DNA of 64,000 bases from Rhytidiadelphus loreus (GCA_947034895.1 OX344764.1:2914001-2978000); one strand, 5' to 3'. Positions 34,011-45,864 are shown, numbered from the stretch's first letter. A program made the numbers and translations. The notes: generated from the letters alone by a model not told the origin.

Positions 34011-34835
34011 ATTCGCTTCGTTCTTACTTGCGTGCGCTCCCGCTTCAGGGTTCTTGTTCCTGCGATTATTGCTGGAGGGCCACGGGGTCACGTCACAAGG
34101 TTTTTTTCTGCACTCTTTGTGTGAGTGACTGGCTTCTGTGTTATTTGTTTTAAACTTTAGTTAGTCCAAGTGCGACAGCCACATCGGTTCAGTTTTCAGA
34201 GGTTCTGTGTATTCTTGACATGCTTGGGAAGTGAATGGTTTAGTTTTAATTTGTTGTTGCTGTTTGAGCATGAGCATGTCCTCTGTACTGCTAGTAGGTG
34301 GAAGTGAGCAGCTTGTGGACAGACACTTTCTTTTTAAGTTGCAGCTGCCATTTAGATTCTTGTGACATTCATTGCCACATGCAAGTGATCTGTCTTCCTT
34401 GAAGTTGTTTGTGGTTTGCTAGAAGTTACGTTATTGGTTCATTGTTGCTTGTGGCTTACAAGGGTTCAGATTTTACAAATAATGATTCTGGTGAATTGTT
34501 CCTAGAATTTGTGTTCAAGTTGGTTGTCCTTCGATTTTGGTTTGGAATGAAGGATTTAGGGTTTAGGGTTACTACTAATTTTTTAGTCATTTAGGGAATG
34601 AATTTTCCTTGAAACTAATTATACTTTCATTTCATCAGTTCGTATACTCAAACTTCAAGCTTTCTGTACGGAGCGTCCCAAAGTACAACAAGAAAGAGAT
34701 TTCAAGGTTTGTGGTTTCTGTATCTTTCATGCAAGGTTTAGTTCAATGAGCTTTTTAATATTATAGTTTAACATACCCAATAGTGGAATTAGGGTTTCTG
34801 TTCAATTGATACATTTCATTCACATTGACAAGGTT

Positions 34836-35306
34836 TATCATCGAGTCGAGGATACATAAATATTGGGACATACAGAGAGTCTATCGTCGGCTCGAAGATA
34901 ACCAGAAATCCAGAACCAGAAGACTGACAAGAAAATAATGACCTCAACTACCACTTGCAATCAAATAACGACAAGTCACTACCAACCGTCCTCCAAACAA
35001 TACAGAATGAAGTCGAAAAGAAAAAAAAACCCGCAGAGGCAATGCATTATCGTCCCATACCAAACCCTGCAGTAGGTATCGTTGACTCGACGATACCCTG
35101 CAAACAGTAAAGGCAAGTAAATTTAAAAAGCATCAGCATTTTCCATTAAAATCCACGCAGATATTTTCTACAAGGAATTCCACACAGAATTTTTTTGTAA
35201 TTAGAGAGAGTTCAGTTTAAACTAATAAAAATTAATCAGGACATGTTACAAAGCGGTCCAATATTGTGAATTACATACTGCTAAGTCTATCCTCGAGTCG
35301 ACGATA
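34836..35306. repeat. Locus 1 dyad cluster upstream of the first coding exon
   Basis: Four 19-bp sites: 34836-34854 (TATCATCGAGTCGAGGATA), 34882-34900, 35077-35095 (TATCGTTGACTCGACGATA) and 35288-35306 (TATCCTCGAGTCGACGATA). A splice acceptor (gaaatgcag) lies at about 35340, so these are probably in a 5' intron. Confidence 0.8.
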
Positions 35307-35356
35307 TCATAGTTTACTGAAAATATTACTGAAATGCAGAAACCAAGAACAAGGCG

Positions 35357-36781
35357 ATGGCGACTGAGGATGAGTATAACTATTCAGTGACGGAACGTCA
35401 TCTGGAGCCATTCAACATCTCCATAGACGACGAACCATTCCTGCAAGAAATGGAGGCTACCTACGGTAAATTGTGGCAATTAAAAGAGCACATCAGTACG
35501 TGGAGTTTCGGGGTTAGCCGTTGGAAGAATTACGTCTACTTAAGATATCGACCTCAGGGAAAAACCCAATATCTCCCATGGAACATGAAAGAAAAGGTCA
35601 TCCTTATCGACAACTACCAGAGCAACTACGTAGTCATAGTCCTACGCGATGTAGACGATGCTGGGAACCCAGGCAAGCATTGTCACTCTATCGTACTCGA
35701 CGTGAATGCTTACCACGGGAAGTTTGACCTGGAGAACCTCATGACCTTCCTAGAGGGATCCGAAATGGATTCCTTGAACAAAGAATTTGAAAAATGCGGA
35801 TACGTTCTCTGGAGGAACGGCACTGCCAAATCCAACGCAAGTAGACTGCGACTAATTTGGCAAACGCTAGACCATTACGCGTTAACAAATATGGTTCCTC
35901 TCCCAACCGTGGGTGGAAATCAGTCTCGAGAAACAAGGAGAGCATCTGATGCTGGTCAGCAACCTCCTTCTGGTCATATTGGGGAGGGCAGTCGCGGTAC
36001 CAGACCATCACAAGCGATGTCCCAACCCAGGCAGCGGGATCCACTCCAACAACAACCAGAGGAATCAAGTAGGAAGAGGAGAAAATCAAACCTTCCGGGT
36101 AGAACTGCCGGGGCAAGAAGTTCGGGGTCAATACTAACAACAGCAGAAGCAATGCCATCAACATCACAGTCAAAAATGAAAGAGCACGAGAAGTTTGCCA
36201 TTTATCAACGAGATTTCTGGACTGATCACAAGTCATGCTTTCTTCTGGACCAGGAGGTTGTACAGGTTCATATCAAGCAATGCATAATAGCGCGAGACCA
36301 GTACATCATTCGCACACTGCAGACTGACATAGTGGAGTCAGTAAAAAATGAACTTGTGCAACTTGGGCACAAAAAGCAGCGTCAAATTTTATGTCTCACT
36401 CCTGTGGATCTAAATAACGAGCTGCTATAGAGGAAGCCGGAGAAATGGGACGACATAAGAACTGGCAAATTCATGATAATTAATGGCCAGCATAGCGTAA
36501 CCGCTTCAAAAGAGCTTCAGAAGGAAGGGTGCGGTGAGGCTAGGAGGGTAGAGCTCCAAACCTGGGACGCTTGGATTGTGTGGTCCTTGAATCCAAACAA
36601 GTTAAGGAACATCTCCAAGTTTTACAATTGCACAAATCACCTTGATCACGCCCAGCCGACATGGGGGAATCAGATAATCAGCCTTCGGAATATCTGGTTG
36701 ACTTGCCAGAGAGCCACAGATGTAGCAACGGAGGCGGTGACCCGGAGAAATAAGGCAGTATATGACTTGGCGAAGTACGAG
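35357..36781 (+). CDS. Locus 1 exon A: N-terminal region with ParB-like GQHS motif
   Basis: Starts at ATG 35357 after a likely acceptor at about 35340 and ends at donor GAG|GTGAGG (36781/36782, phase 0); 475 codons. Residues 1-190 form an unrecognised compact region. Residues 190-275 are Gln/Ser/Arg-rich with a basic KRRK. Then comes a region aligning with locus 2: RQILCLTP, TGKFMIINGQHSVTASKEL, then WIVWSLNPNKL...ISKFYN. The GxxxIINGQHSxxAS motif recalls the GxHRxxA signature of ParB/sulfiredoxin-like and DGQHR-type proteins; this is motif-level resemblance only. An in-frame TAG (36428-36430) precedes the motif, at a spot where locus 1 has about 5 extra residues. It may be a mutation or an unspliced feature. 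Function unknown. Confidence 0.55.
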
Positions 36782-36803
36782 GTGAGGCGAATTTATTTTT
36801 AAG

Positions 36804-36943
36804 TATCATCGAGTTGACGATACTTCAAGAGTTTCAGTCAATGATATATGAACATATTGAACTATTGTGGTACATTGAATGATCTAGGAAGTAATGTGTT
36901 AGTCAGAAATAGTGGGTTAACAGGTATCGTCGACTCGAGGATA
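36804..36943. repeat. Two dyads in locus 1 intron 1
   Basis: 36804-36822 (TATCATCGAGTTGACGATA) and 36925-36943 (TATCGTCGACTCGAGGATA) inside the 228-bp intron 36782-37009. Confidence 0.8.
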
Positions 36944-37009
36944 CTATGTCTTCTGTTGATGTCAGAGAACTGAACACTCCTAATACTCGGGAATATATTT
37001 GTTGTGCAG

Positions 37010-38335
37010 GAATTCACCATTGCAGTTCTCGATCGATATCAGAACCTCAACCCAGGAAGAGAAGGAGCCTGTGTAAAAAGTCTGAACGATCTGAAGAACG
37101 AAATTCAGATCATCACATTACCCGATGATCTCTTCGCGTTTTGGGAGAGATTCCTCACGAAGCATGTAGAGGGTGAGTTAATTGAGCCTATAACTGGGTT
37201 GCAATTCAAGGATCTGAAAGGCTTCAAGAGGAAAGCAATGTCTCTGAAGAGAAAGTTCTTCTGTCATTGCGGACACTTCACAGACAAGGACTACGGAGTA
37301 TTTGCGCAGCACTTGCTCGGTGAAATGCCTAAACGGATAGCAACATATCCGAAGGTGTCTGTGTCCAAGACGAAAATCCTAGTCCCGGATAACATGGCTG
37401 CTGGGGATTGGGTGGAGCGGAGGAAGAGAAAGAAAGTGGTCATCCAAGACCTCGCAGCCATCAAAACCGCCCTCAAACTGATAGATAATGGGGGAGATGT
37501 CATTGAAAGGACATGGAAGTTTTGGAAAGCACGACACAGGTTTACATCCGCGTCATGGGACTTCCTCATCTCGCACCCCAAGAACGAATACTTCAAGAAG
37601 AGGCTTCAAAACGACACTTGGAGTAAACGAGCCAAGGATCTGGGGAAGAATTTTCCCGAGGTCCTTCATATGTTCTCTCAGTTCATGCGATTGAAGTACA
37701 GGCTTCCAGAGCCAGCTGGAGGTGTGCAAGTCAGGGGCATTGATATTGTGGCAAAGGCACTGGTGACCAGTACGCAGTACCAGTACCAGCAACGTGAGAT
37801 CTATTTGGCGTTGTTGGACGTGAGAGAGTATCCGAAGAGCAAGGTCACAAACAAAATAGTTGAAATTGACCCGCTGCTCAAGTTTCTCTCAGACATTATG
37901 GAGCCGAAAATGTCAGAGCCACTAGTCTGGCTCTTCATTTTGCGCACCAAGGTTGACATGAAGGTTGCCATAAAATTCGTGGCCTACAAGTTGAAGGACT
38001 ATGATTGCGTGCAATCATCTTACATGCCAGCTAAGGCAGAGATGTTGGACAACTGCACAAATCGCAACATAGCTGACGACGTTCCTCTCTTGTTCTTGTT
38101 CCGCAAGGACAATGAATTCGCCACTTCAGTCCGGGGTTGTGTGAAGCGTGAATACGAAAAGCCAGACAACTGCCAGTACTACAATGAAGTGTCAAAGAAC
38201 ACGGAGGCAAAGTGGAGGATCACCGCGAAAGAACTCAGGATGGAGTTCTACCTACAAATCCTCCAGGATTTTGCGGCACCTCAAGAGAACGTCTGTGGTC
38301 TCTTCTGCGGGCCAAAATTTATGTTGGCCGCCAAG
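37010..38335 (+). CDS. Locus 1 exon B: helical region conserved in both paralogues
   Basis: Exon from acceptor ttgtgcag|GAATTC (37010) to donor CCAAG|GTTCGT (38335/38336). 442 codons, phase 0 at both ends, no internal stop. It aligns throughout with locus 2 exon B: start EFTIAVLDRYQNLN (EFEKAVYVRFSMID), YPKV, WVERRKRKKVV (WAERRKRKHFV), LELRMEFYLQIL-type segment (LRMEFYLWLV), and final LAAK (TYAAM). Predicted mostly helical and charged. No known domain recognised. It includes a conserved basic patch, ERRKRK, that could contact nucleic acid or act as a nuclear signal (inference). Confidence 0.65.
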
Positions 38336-38361
38336 GTTCGTCCCTTAATACCAATAATACT

Positions 38362-38484
38362 TATTGTCGACTCGAGGATACATCTAGAATCGTCTGATGT
38401 AGAGAAGTATAATAGATTTCAATGTCTCCTCACCTTCTGAATTGTCTGTAATGGAAATCCCAATTTATCCTCGACTCGAGGATA
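38362..38484. repeat. Two dyads in locus 1 intron 2
   Basis: 38362-38380 (TATTGTCGACTCGAGGATA) and 38466-38484 (TATCCTCGACTCGAGGATA, perfect arms) in the 213-bp intron 38336-38548. Confidence 0.85.
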
Positions 38485-38548
38485 GGACACCATGTTAACT
38501 TTGGTATAATTACTAATTCATTGAAATTCATTGTGATCTTTGTATCAG

Positions 38549-38828
38549 ATGTTCGGAGCGTATTTTTATGGTTTCTGCGATCGGGATGATGCGAGGAGCT
38601 ACCACAAAATTGCTTATCTGGCGGATAAAATCGACATGAATGATTTCATGTTCTCAAATTCGCCTTATTCACTGGCGTATGTCAAACCGCCCAGTCGTAT
38701 TCCGGTGGTGGTTAACTCTAATTCACCCCCGTCATCGTTGCCTACGTACGATTCACCAACGGATATCCCAGCACCGAGGCAGCGAGAGAGAGAAGCCATT
38801 AGTCCCCAGTTGACCAATGATCCTGGCG
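38549..38828 (+). pseudogene. Locus 1 exon C, cut by the transposon junction
   Basis: Begins after acceptor ttgtatcag (38548) in phase 0 (MFGAYFYGFCDRDDAR) and is open to the junction with copy 2 at 38828 (..LTNDPG). The continuation is on the minus strand at 12678, giving NDPG-V-E-G-I-D in the same phase. It corresponds in position to the start of locus 2 exon C (MSCVDVLASGIS), though the sequences are diverged. Confidence 0.6.
38821..38828. repeat. 8-bp target site TCCTGGCG flanking copy 2, left
   Basis: Reverse complement of the left flank of copy 1 (12679-12686). Confidence 0.85.
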
Positions 38829-38839
38829 CAGGGTTGTCT

Positions 38840-39260
38840 ATCCGGACGTGACGTTGGCTTTTTACGTCCGGATGTCATGACGCGTCCGTCCGGACGCGTC
38901 CAAGCCCGTCGCCGATACTGACGGGACCATCCGCGGCGCGGATGAAGTCTGTCCAGTCTGCGACGGCGTCGGGCCGTCTCCTGGACGGTCATTCCGTCGC
39001 CGAATGGACATCCGTCTCTTGGACGGAGAGCCCATCCGTCCCCTAGACAGAGAGTCCGTCTCTGGACGAAGAGGTCGTCTCCAGGATGGTAATCCGTCCC
39101 CTGGACGCGAATCCGTCCTCTGAACGGGAAACCGTCCACAGGACGGGAATCCGTCCCGTCCCCTAGATCGGAATATCGCTGGACGGGACAGTCGCCGCTT
39201 GGACGGTTTAGGGTGCGGGGCTGCGGGTTTAGGGTCCACCCCATCAACCGGATGTCCGTC
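38840..39260 (+). repeat. Subterminal CCGTC/GACGG dyad array, copy 2 (transposase side)
   Basis: Counterpart of 27718-28189, shorter by 54 bp. Followed by a telo-box tract (about 39265-39297) and a TATATTAA box (39313-39320) before the transposase. Confidence 0.82.
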
Positions 39261-39368
39261 TAGTTGGGTTTAGGGTTTAGGGTTTTAGGGTTTTAGGGAG
39301 GGCTTCAAGGTGTATATTAAGGACTTCCGCCTATTCAAGATTACTTTCCCTTGTTGATTTTGCCTTTC

Positions 39369-42300
39369 ATGTCTTGGTTGGAGTACAACCATTGCGGTAG
39401 AGCGAAGTCCAAGAAGAGTGTTGTGGTGGCACTTGTTGTGAGAGCAACAAGTGTTGTTGCCACATCACATTTCAAACAGAATACTAATCTTTTTTTTGGT
39501 GTAGGGGCAGGTAGAGGAGGACAGATAAGAGCAATGGGTGGAGGAAGATCACAGTGGGAACCTTGGTACACACTATGGCCAGATGGAAAAGTTGCTTGCA
39601 AGTTTTGCAAAACTTTGCTAAGCTACCGAAAGGATCGGTTGCTTTTCCATTTGGGATACAGACGAAACGACACCGTCCAGGGAGTGAGGGCGTGTATTAA
39701 AGTCAATGCAGCCGTGAAGGTAATGTTTTGGAATTGTGGAGGACATATACCTACGGACACTTCGCATGGACCTGGACGCGACGTGGAAGTGACATCACCA
39801 TCAACGATACTACCAAGTGTAGTACGTAGCGAGCAACAAGTTGATGCTTCAATCTCAGCAAATGATGGAGGAGAAAACACTGGGGGGCAAAGCTCTCAAG
39901 TACGATCATCGGAGGCGCCCATTCCTAATTTGACCCACAGTCGATCGATGAGGCAATTGTCTGTACAAGATGGAATGAACGCATCAAACAAGCAAGTACT
40001 AGACAAGAAGTGGGCTAAGTTTTTCTATGAAGCCAATATACCATTCAATGTAGTGAGGCATCCTGCTTTTCTGGATGCAGTGAAATCAACATCGGAATCG
40101 AGAGTTGGCTACAAACCTCCAGCGTACCATGCACTTCGTACAAAGCTCATAAAATCTACAAAAGATGAAGTGGCAGCAATTGTAGCAGAGAAGACAAGGG
40201 CACCAATCCACAAGTATGGCGTTACAATATGCTCTAATGGATGGGATAATGTGACACATCGACCATTGATGAATGTCATGTTGGCATGTACAAGTGGAGA
40301 GGTATTTCTTGGATCGATAGACACAACAGGCGAATGCAAAGATGCTACTTACGTGGCTAATTGCATGGGTGATTACATTGACGGGGTAGGGGCACAGAAC
40401 GTGGTACAAGTTTGTACAGACAATGCAACAAACATGTTGGCCGCTGGCGCTCTGTTAATGCGTAGATTTCCACACATATATTTTCAAGGGTGTTCAGCAC
40501 ATGCACTTGACCTTCTACTTGAAGATTGGGGAAAACAAGATTGGATTACAAGTATGGTCAAGAAAGCCAAGTCAATTGTGAAATACATTCGAACGCATCA
40601 CATGCCACTTGCAATCTTTCGACGACATTCTCCTAATCACGTTTTGAAAAATCCCGTTCAAACACGCTTTGCAACCATGTTCCTCATGATCGAACGTTTG
40701 GTGGAGGTGAGGGAAGCGGTAGAATCAACAGTCCACGATCCGCAGTGGAATGAGTACACGCGGAGATTGGCATCCAGTGAAAAGCAAAGAAAAGCTAATG
40801 ATGTGCGACGATATGTGCGAACGGATGAATTTTGGAGGAGATGTTTAAACTTTGTACACATAGTGGAGCCCGTGTTGATTGCTCTTCGAGAGTTTGATGG
40901 AAAGCACCCGTGCTTGGACAAGGCATGGCTTGTGATGAAAAAGGTGGAAAAGCATGTTTTATCTTTGAGGGATCCACCATTTTCATTAGAGCCACGGTAT
41001 GCAATTTCCGCCATCGATGATTTCTACAAGCGCTGGGACATGCTGAGGACGGATTTGCATTACGCCGGGGCTCTATTGAATCCCTTTTTACTTGACGAAG
41101 TCTTGCTAATGGATGATGATGAGGCAAGAGAAGCCATATTGAGAGTTCTGCGCAAATTGGCGGTTGGAGATCAAGCATTTGCGTCAGCTTTGTCTGAGTA
41201 CCAAGCATTTAGAGATCGGCGAGGCATTTTCAGTGGACTCCCTGATGTAAACACCTTGAATTTGCAGCCTCACGAATGGTGGGACCTTCTCGGAGCCAGT
41301 GCTCGTACACTTGCACCGATTGCCAAAAAGATCCTCGCACAAGTGTGTTCTGCATCGTCATGTGAACGCAATTGGAGCATGTATTCGTTTGTCCACAACC
41401 AATCACGCAATAGATTGACATCTGAGCGTGCTGAGGAATTGGTTTACATTTATACCAATTCCAAGACTCTAAGAGAAAGGGCTGCAGCAAATCCGACAAG
41501 GTGGTACATTGAAAACATGATGTCAGAGGATTCCATGACAGATGAATCTGATGGTCTAGACCGTCGTTCGGTTCGCTCTGATCCAGATGATGACGATTCA
41601 GATGATAGTTCCAATGACGATGACGAGCCACCGTTTGATAGATTTGGTGGGTTTGGAGGAGTGCATCCTCTAATTGATGCATCCGTATTTGACTTTGAAG
41701 AGGGGGATAATAACGACAATGCCTCCGAGGGACATCAAGGAAGTCCACCACGAATGCCACAAACGTGGAATGCTGGGCCAAGTGGGGGCAATACAAATGA
41801 GGACGTTGTGGCACCGAGACCACTAAGTCCAGACCCTATGGATGTACAAATTGATGCCACAATAGACAGAGATGGGGTTGACGTTGGAAGAGGACGTGAA
41901 GAAGAAGTAGTAGTACCACCGTCCTTGCCTATGAGGACCACTCGTAGAGAAGGGCCCCCTCAAGGTGGAGAAGCACATATGCCCCCTCCAAATCGAGTCT
42001 CGGTTGCACAACGGCAGATGCCAGTATTGGAAAATCTACAAATCCAAAGTTCATCAAGGCCGTCTAGTTCCGAAGTTCGTCCACACGAACCAACTTCGTC
42101 GGTAGGTACACGATTGGCTGGTATGGTGTCACAACGTGTGACTAGAAATACGAATTCATTGCAGCCACCTGTACATGCCAATAATCGAGGGAAGCGTCCC
42201 CGACCACAAGGTACTACCAGTGAACATGTGAATACTAGAGCACGTAGAAGGCTGAGGAGGGAAGAAGCGGCTTCCCAACCATTTTTAAGAGAAGTTCAAA

Positions 42301-42623
42301 CGGGAGGGCCCAATACATATGGCATTATGGACGCAACGGGCCAACGACCTCTTCGGACGTTGTCTTCTATAGCTCGACCACAACGAAACCGCAATGATGA
42401 GGCCTCCAGCGAAAGTGATAGTGCACCATCCAATCATTCCAATGATGATGGTGCATCCATCGGTGGTACTATAGGTGAAGATGGTGAGGTTCCAGGAGAT
42501 AGTGATTACAGGGGGCCGGTGCCTCGACAAGGTCCACTCGAAGAAATTGGTGGTAATGAACCAATAGTACAAGAAGCAAATGCAAATACTTCTGTGCGCA
42601 TTCTTAGGCATGGAAGACGTTGA
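39369..42623 (+). CDS. hAT transposase (BED / DUF659 / hAT-C), copy 2
   Basis: Encodes the same 1,090-residue open frame as copy 1 with no amino-acid difference that I can see. The frame opens at 39351; the first ATG is 39369. An internal splice acceptor (ggtgtag, 39504) makes MGGGRSQ at 39534 an alternative start. Key residues: Asp299 and Asp357 in the DUF659 part, SSCERNWS in the hAT-C part. Two intact, identical transposase genes in one window suggest a recently active family. Confidence 0.9.
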   Translation: MSWLEYNHCGRAKSKKSVVVALVVRATSVVATSHFKQNTNLFFGVGAGRGGQIRAMGGGRSQWEPWYTLWPDGKVACKFCKTLLSYRKDRLLFHLGYRRNDTVQGVRACIKVNAAVKVMFWNCGGHIPTDTSHGPGRDVEVTSPSTILPSVVRSEQQVDASISANDGGENTGGQSSQVRSSEAPIPNLTHSRSMRQLSVQDGMNASNKQVLDKKWAKFFYEANIPFNVVRHPAFLDAVKSTSESRVGYKPPAYHALRTKLIKSTKDEVAAIVAEKTRAPIHKYGVTICSNGWDNVTHRPLMNVMLACTSGEVFLGSIDTTGECKDATYVANCMGDYIDGVGAQNVVQVCTDNATNMLAAGALLMRRFPHIYFQGCSAHALDLLLEDWGKQDWITSMVKKAKSIVKYIRTHHMPLAIFRRHSPNHVLKNPVQTRFATMFLMIERLVEVREAVESTVHDPQWNEYTRRLASSEKQRKANDVRRYVRTDEFWRRCLNFVHIVEPVLIALREFDGKHPCLDKAWLVMKKVEKHVLSLRDPPFSLEPRYAISAIDDFYKRWDMLRTDLHYAGALLNPFLLDEVLLMDDDEAREAILRVLRKLAVGDQAFASALSEYQAFRDRRGIFSGLPDVNTLNLQPHEWWDLLGASARTLAPIAKKILAQVCSASSCERNWSMYSFVHNQSRNRLTSERAEELVYIYTNSKTLRERAAANPTRWYIENMMSEDSMTDESDGLDRRSVRSDPDDDDSDDSSNDDDEPPFDRFGGFGGVHPLIDASVFDFEEGDNNDNASEGHQGSPPRMPQTWNAGPSGGNTNEDVVAPRPLSPDPMDVQIDATIDRDGVDVGRGREEEVVVPPSLPMRTTRREGPPQGGEAHMPPPNRVSVAQRQMPVLENLQIQSSSRPSSSEVRPHEPTSSVGTRLAGMVSQRVTRNTNSLQPPVHANNRGKRPRPQGTTSEHVNTRARRRLRREEAASQPFLREVQTGGPNTYGIMDATGQRPLRTLSSIARPQRNRNDEASSESDSAPSNHSNDDGASIGGTIGEDGEVPGDSDYRGPVPRQGPLEEIGGNEPIVQEANANTSVRILRHGRR

Positions 42624-43975
42624 ATGCTTTTGAAATGACAATAGGGTCTTCACATTTTCAAATGCAAATTTTTTAGAGGCTCAATACCTTGCATATTGAA
42701 ATCAGCATTAATATGAAATATGACTCAAGTTCCTTTCATTCTCATGGAACTATTTACCCCTAAAGTCCCAAAGTCATTACAGAAAAAGGGACGCAAAACT
42801 GTTTTTTCTCTTGCATTTGCCTCAACATGTGGAAAAAAAAGGTTTTTTACAACATCTAACCGTAAGATCTTGTACTTCACATGTTTTTTTATCACGTGGA
42901 AAAAATTTCATGAAGTTTGACCGAATAGATTGAAAGATATTAGCATTCAAACTTGGAAGAACTAGTTTTCTGAATGCGGGCTTTGCAATTTCAAATTAAC
43001 TTTCACTACGATTTATGGAAAATTAGGCCTCTGGAGTTTGGAGCAATATTGTTTTTGAATTTTTTTTTGTGAATACGAAAGAATCGAGGTCTAAATTTGA
43101 AAGAGTTATTGCAATTGAAAACTCCATGTGTTAAAATCCAAATAACACAATCTGACAGTCTGGTGTTTTTTTCATGTATGTTTTCTTTTTTTCAAATTTA
43201 ATTTAAATTAAAATTCTAAAACTATGTTTTTCATTCATTCCTTCGTTTATGACTTTATGGTAAGAGTTTCCGGTTATTCTGATACATATTCTAATTGATA
43301 AAATTTGATTTCCACGTTTAGCTTTATAAAATCACAATAAATTCATTTTTCCATTAATTTTGCTGAAAAAAATAAAATAAATTTAAAATAAATTCTTACG
43401 AGTGGGGAGAAATATTAAAATATTATGCTGATTTTCAATAAAAATATAAATTTGGTTTGATAGTGAAATTTGACTTCAAGCCCGTCTTTGTGGTTGTTTA
43501 TTAGTTTCGGGTGTGAAAACTAAAATAACCAATTGAAAATTGGTTCGACTAGAAATCTCTATTGATATTTGGACCTCTTGTAAAAAACTAAAAATTTAGA
43601 ATCTCGTGAGTTGTTTTTTCTATTTTTACTTATTTATGGCACGAAGTGCAACGAAAATGATGACAATTACAATTGTGCACAAAACTAATTGGAATTTCTT
43701 ATAATGATGTACAATTCAGAGTTTTTAGTACTAAAGATATAAGATTTTTGTTTAAACTCAATTTAAATGATAAAGTTAGGAAAGACAATAAGTTCTTTAC
43801 AACTCAATGTTTTGGTAAAATACTTTTATATCTTTATATAAACCAAAATGAGTACAAAATGCATTGAAGCCACAAAGTGTGCTACATTGCTACGTATGTC
43901 CTCAAGCCTACATTATAATAACCGCATGTGCTAAGTAAACACTAACCTTGCAACTATATGGTAATACACTATTAT
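42624..43975. other. AT-rich spacer, copy 2
   Basis: Counterpart of 22999-24350; no supported gene. Confidence 0.5.
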
Positions 43976-45653
43976 CTAATCTTCATTGCGCGCTTGCTCT
44001 TCTTGAAGGTCTTGTTCTTTGCGAGCCTCGCGATAGCAATCCACAGCTGGTGTCCAAAACGTTGGAGCACCACTTAGACGTTGCACGACATATGTCACCG
44101 AGCGTCGTTGTAGTGGCTCCACCTTGCACAATTCACCCAACATGGTTTGAAATGCACCAAATGCCGTATGGTCCGGAATCATCTCTAGATTTCCGCGATC
44201 TTTTTTCCATACCTTCATAGCCAATTTGCCTATGGAGTATCCATCTGTGTGTATACTAACACACGGTGGCTTAACCCTACGAGTAGGAGATGATGAAGTT
44301 CCTGTCTCTCCAGTCAAGTACATCAACTCAGGAGCCACCCACCAACGTTGCACTCGGGTTGCCTACAACTTCCTTGGACAATTGAATTGGTAAAGAGAAG
44401 GGGTTTCTTCGTTGATGCGGCTACCCATTCCCCAATCACATAGACCAATCTACACGGTTCTGCCATCATCATTCAGAAAATGAAGCATAATGTTCTCCGG
44501 TGTGATGTCGTTGTGCAATACAGAGCATTGTTGCACTGCATCCACAATGCAAATCATTGCCCACGCAAGTTCAGTGCGCTTGCGTCTATATGCCATGAGG
44601 CGTTTCATGGCTTGCATTGTTTGTGGAGTTGCATCGTAAGCCACCTCTCCAATTTCATCTGGATCTCGGTTCTTCTCATCCAGTGTAAACATGGCGCCGA
44701 GAGTACCGCCATTCCACCACTGCGAATAACACTCCATGGTCATATCATTTATAGCAAAGAATTTGATGACCCCTGGATGCTCGCATGGACATACCAATGC
44801 CTCAATGGACAACTTCTCCCTGGACTTCTTCAATTCATCCACGCGCAAAGCTGACTTCCCAGCTAATTCCATATTCTCCGGAATATGTTTTGAATTTTGA
44901 ACACATACTTTGCGCACCCTCCCATGCCCCCCTTGTTTGCTATGGCCAGACAAAGGAACCACCACCACTCCGCGTTCAAGAAAAACCACTCCTCCTGCAG
45001 CCTGTTGACCAAAGGCCAAATTTTGACTTCGTTGAAACCATGGAGCGGAACGGATGTTGTTTGAAGACAGTCCACGCATTGCTTCATGCCACCAATACAC
45101 CTTCTTGTGCAACAAATTCAATGCTTGTTGTCTGGGCACTACACTCTTCTAAAAGCCTTTTATTTTTTCCGCAACTTGGGCAAGGTTGAAGATACACGTT
45201 TGCACTTGTGACTCCAACCAATGATCGAAGCATTCTTTCGTGCGGTCTTCATGCCACTCATCCGCGCTCATTGTTGTCCAAAACATGTGGTGGAACTTTT
45301 GTTTTATGACATCCACTCCCTGTAATCCGCGCGAGACGTATGTTGTGTTCAACTGCGAAATCGAATACTGCTCAAAAAAATCCAACGCCACTTCATGCAA
45401 TTTTCGCGTTGCACCCTTGCTTGGCCACTTCTCCGGATTTGTAGACTTGTGCCTCCTTCGTGTTTTTTTTTCCCCTTCGAAGACTCTCCGCCCCCCCAGC
45501 AGCTCTGGCCCCTTCTGCAGCTACGGACCCTTCAGCAACTACGGCCTCTGAAACGGGCTCTGGTGATTCTGCATCCGGGTCCATCATCGGTGCATTTCCA
45601 ATACCTGTGTACCAATCATCAACTTTTCTCTTTGAGAAATCTCGACCAGCCAT
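43976..45653 (-). pseudogene. Transposon-encoded protein-kinase-like gene, decayed, copy 2
   Basis: Same gene and same shared lesions (frame change near the A-run, two TAGs) as copy 1. It also has a copy-specific third TAG at 44450-44452, where copy 1 reads TGG (22522-22524), just before the DWG motif. Decay is therefore still going on. A TATATAAA box and the CCGTC/GACGG array (about 45865-46210) lie upstream on the minus strand. Confidence 0.65.
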
Positions 45654-45864
45654 CGTGACAGTAACAAGTAACAAATAATCAAAATGATAGGAATTAGGAA
45701 TTCGGCTTCCACAAAGTGAAAAACCGCCCCCCTTATTCCTCAAACCAGCCTCTACCCAGCACTCGCGCTCGCAAGCAAGGACTACAACCAATCCAAGACA
45801 AGAGAGCACCGTCAGAGTAGGAGAGACTGTGGCGAAAGTACCCTAAAAACAGTCTTTATATACC

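Noticed and set aside
33627..34153. Overlapping ORFs on both strands in the GC-rich island
   Set aside because: Open because of repeated GC-rich words; no consistent protein family, and the 58-bp duplication breaks the frame pattern.
38753..39247. GDG/RGR-rich minus-strand ORFs at the copy 2 end (and 27727-28200 in copy 1)
   Set aside because: Translations of the CCGTC/GACGG dyad array.
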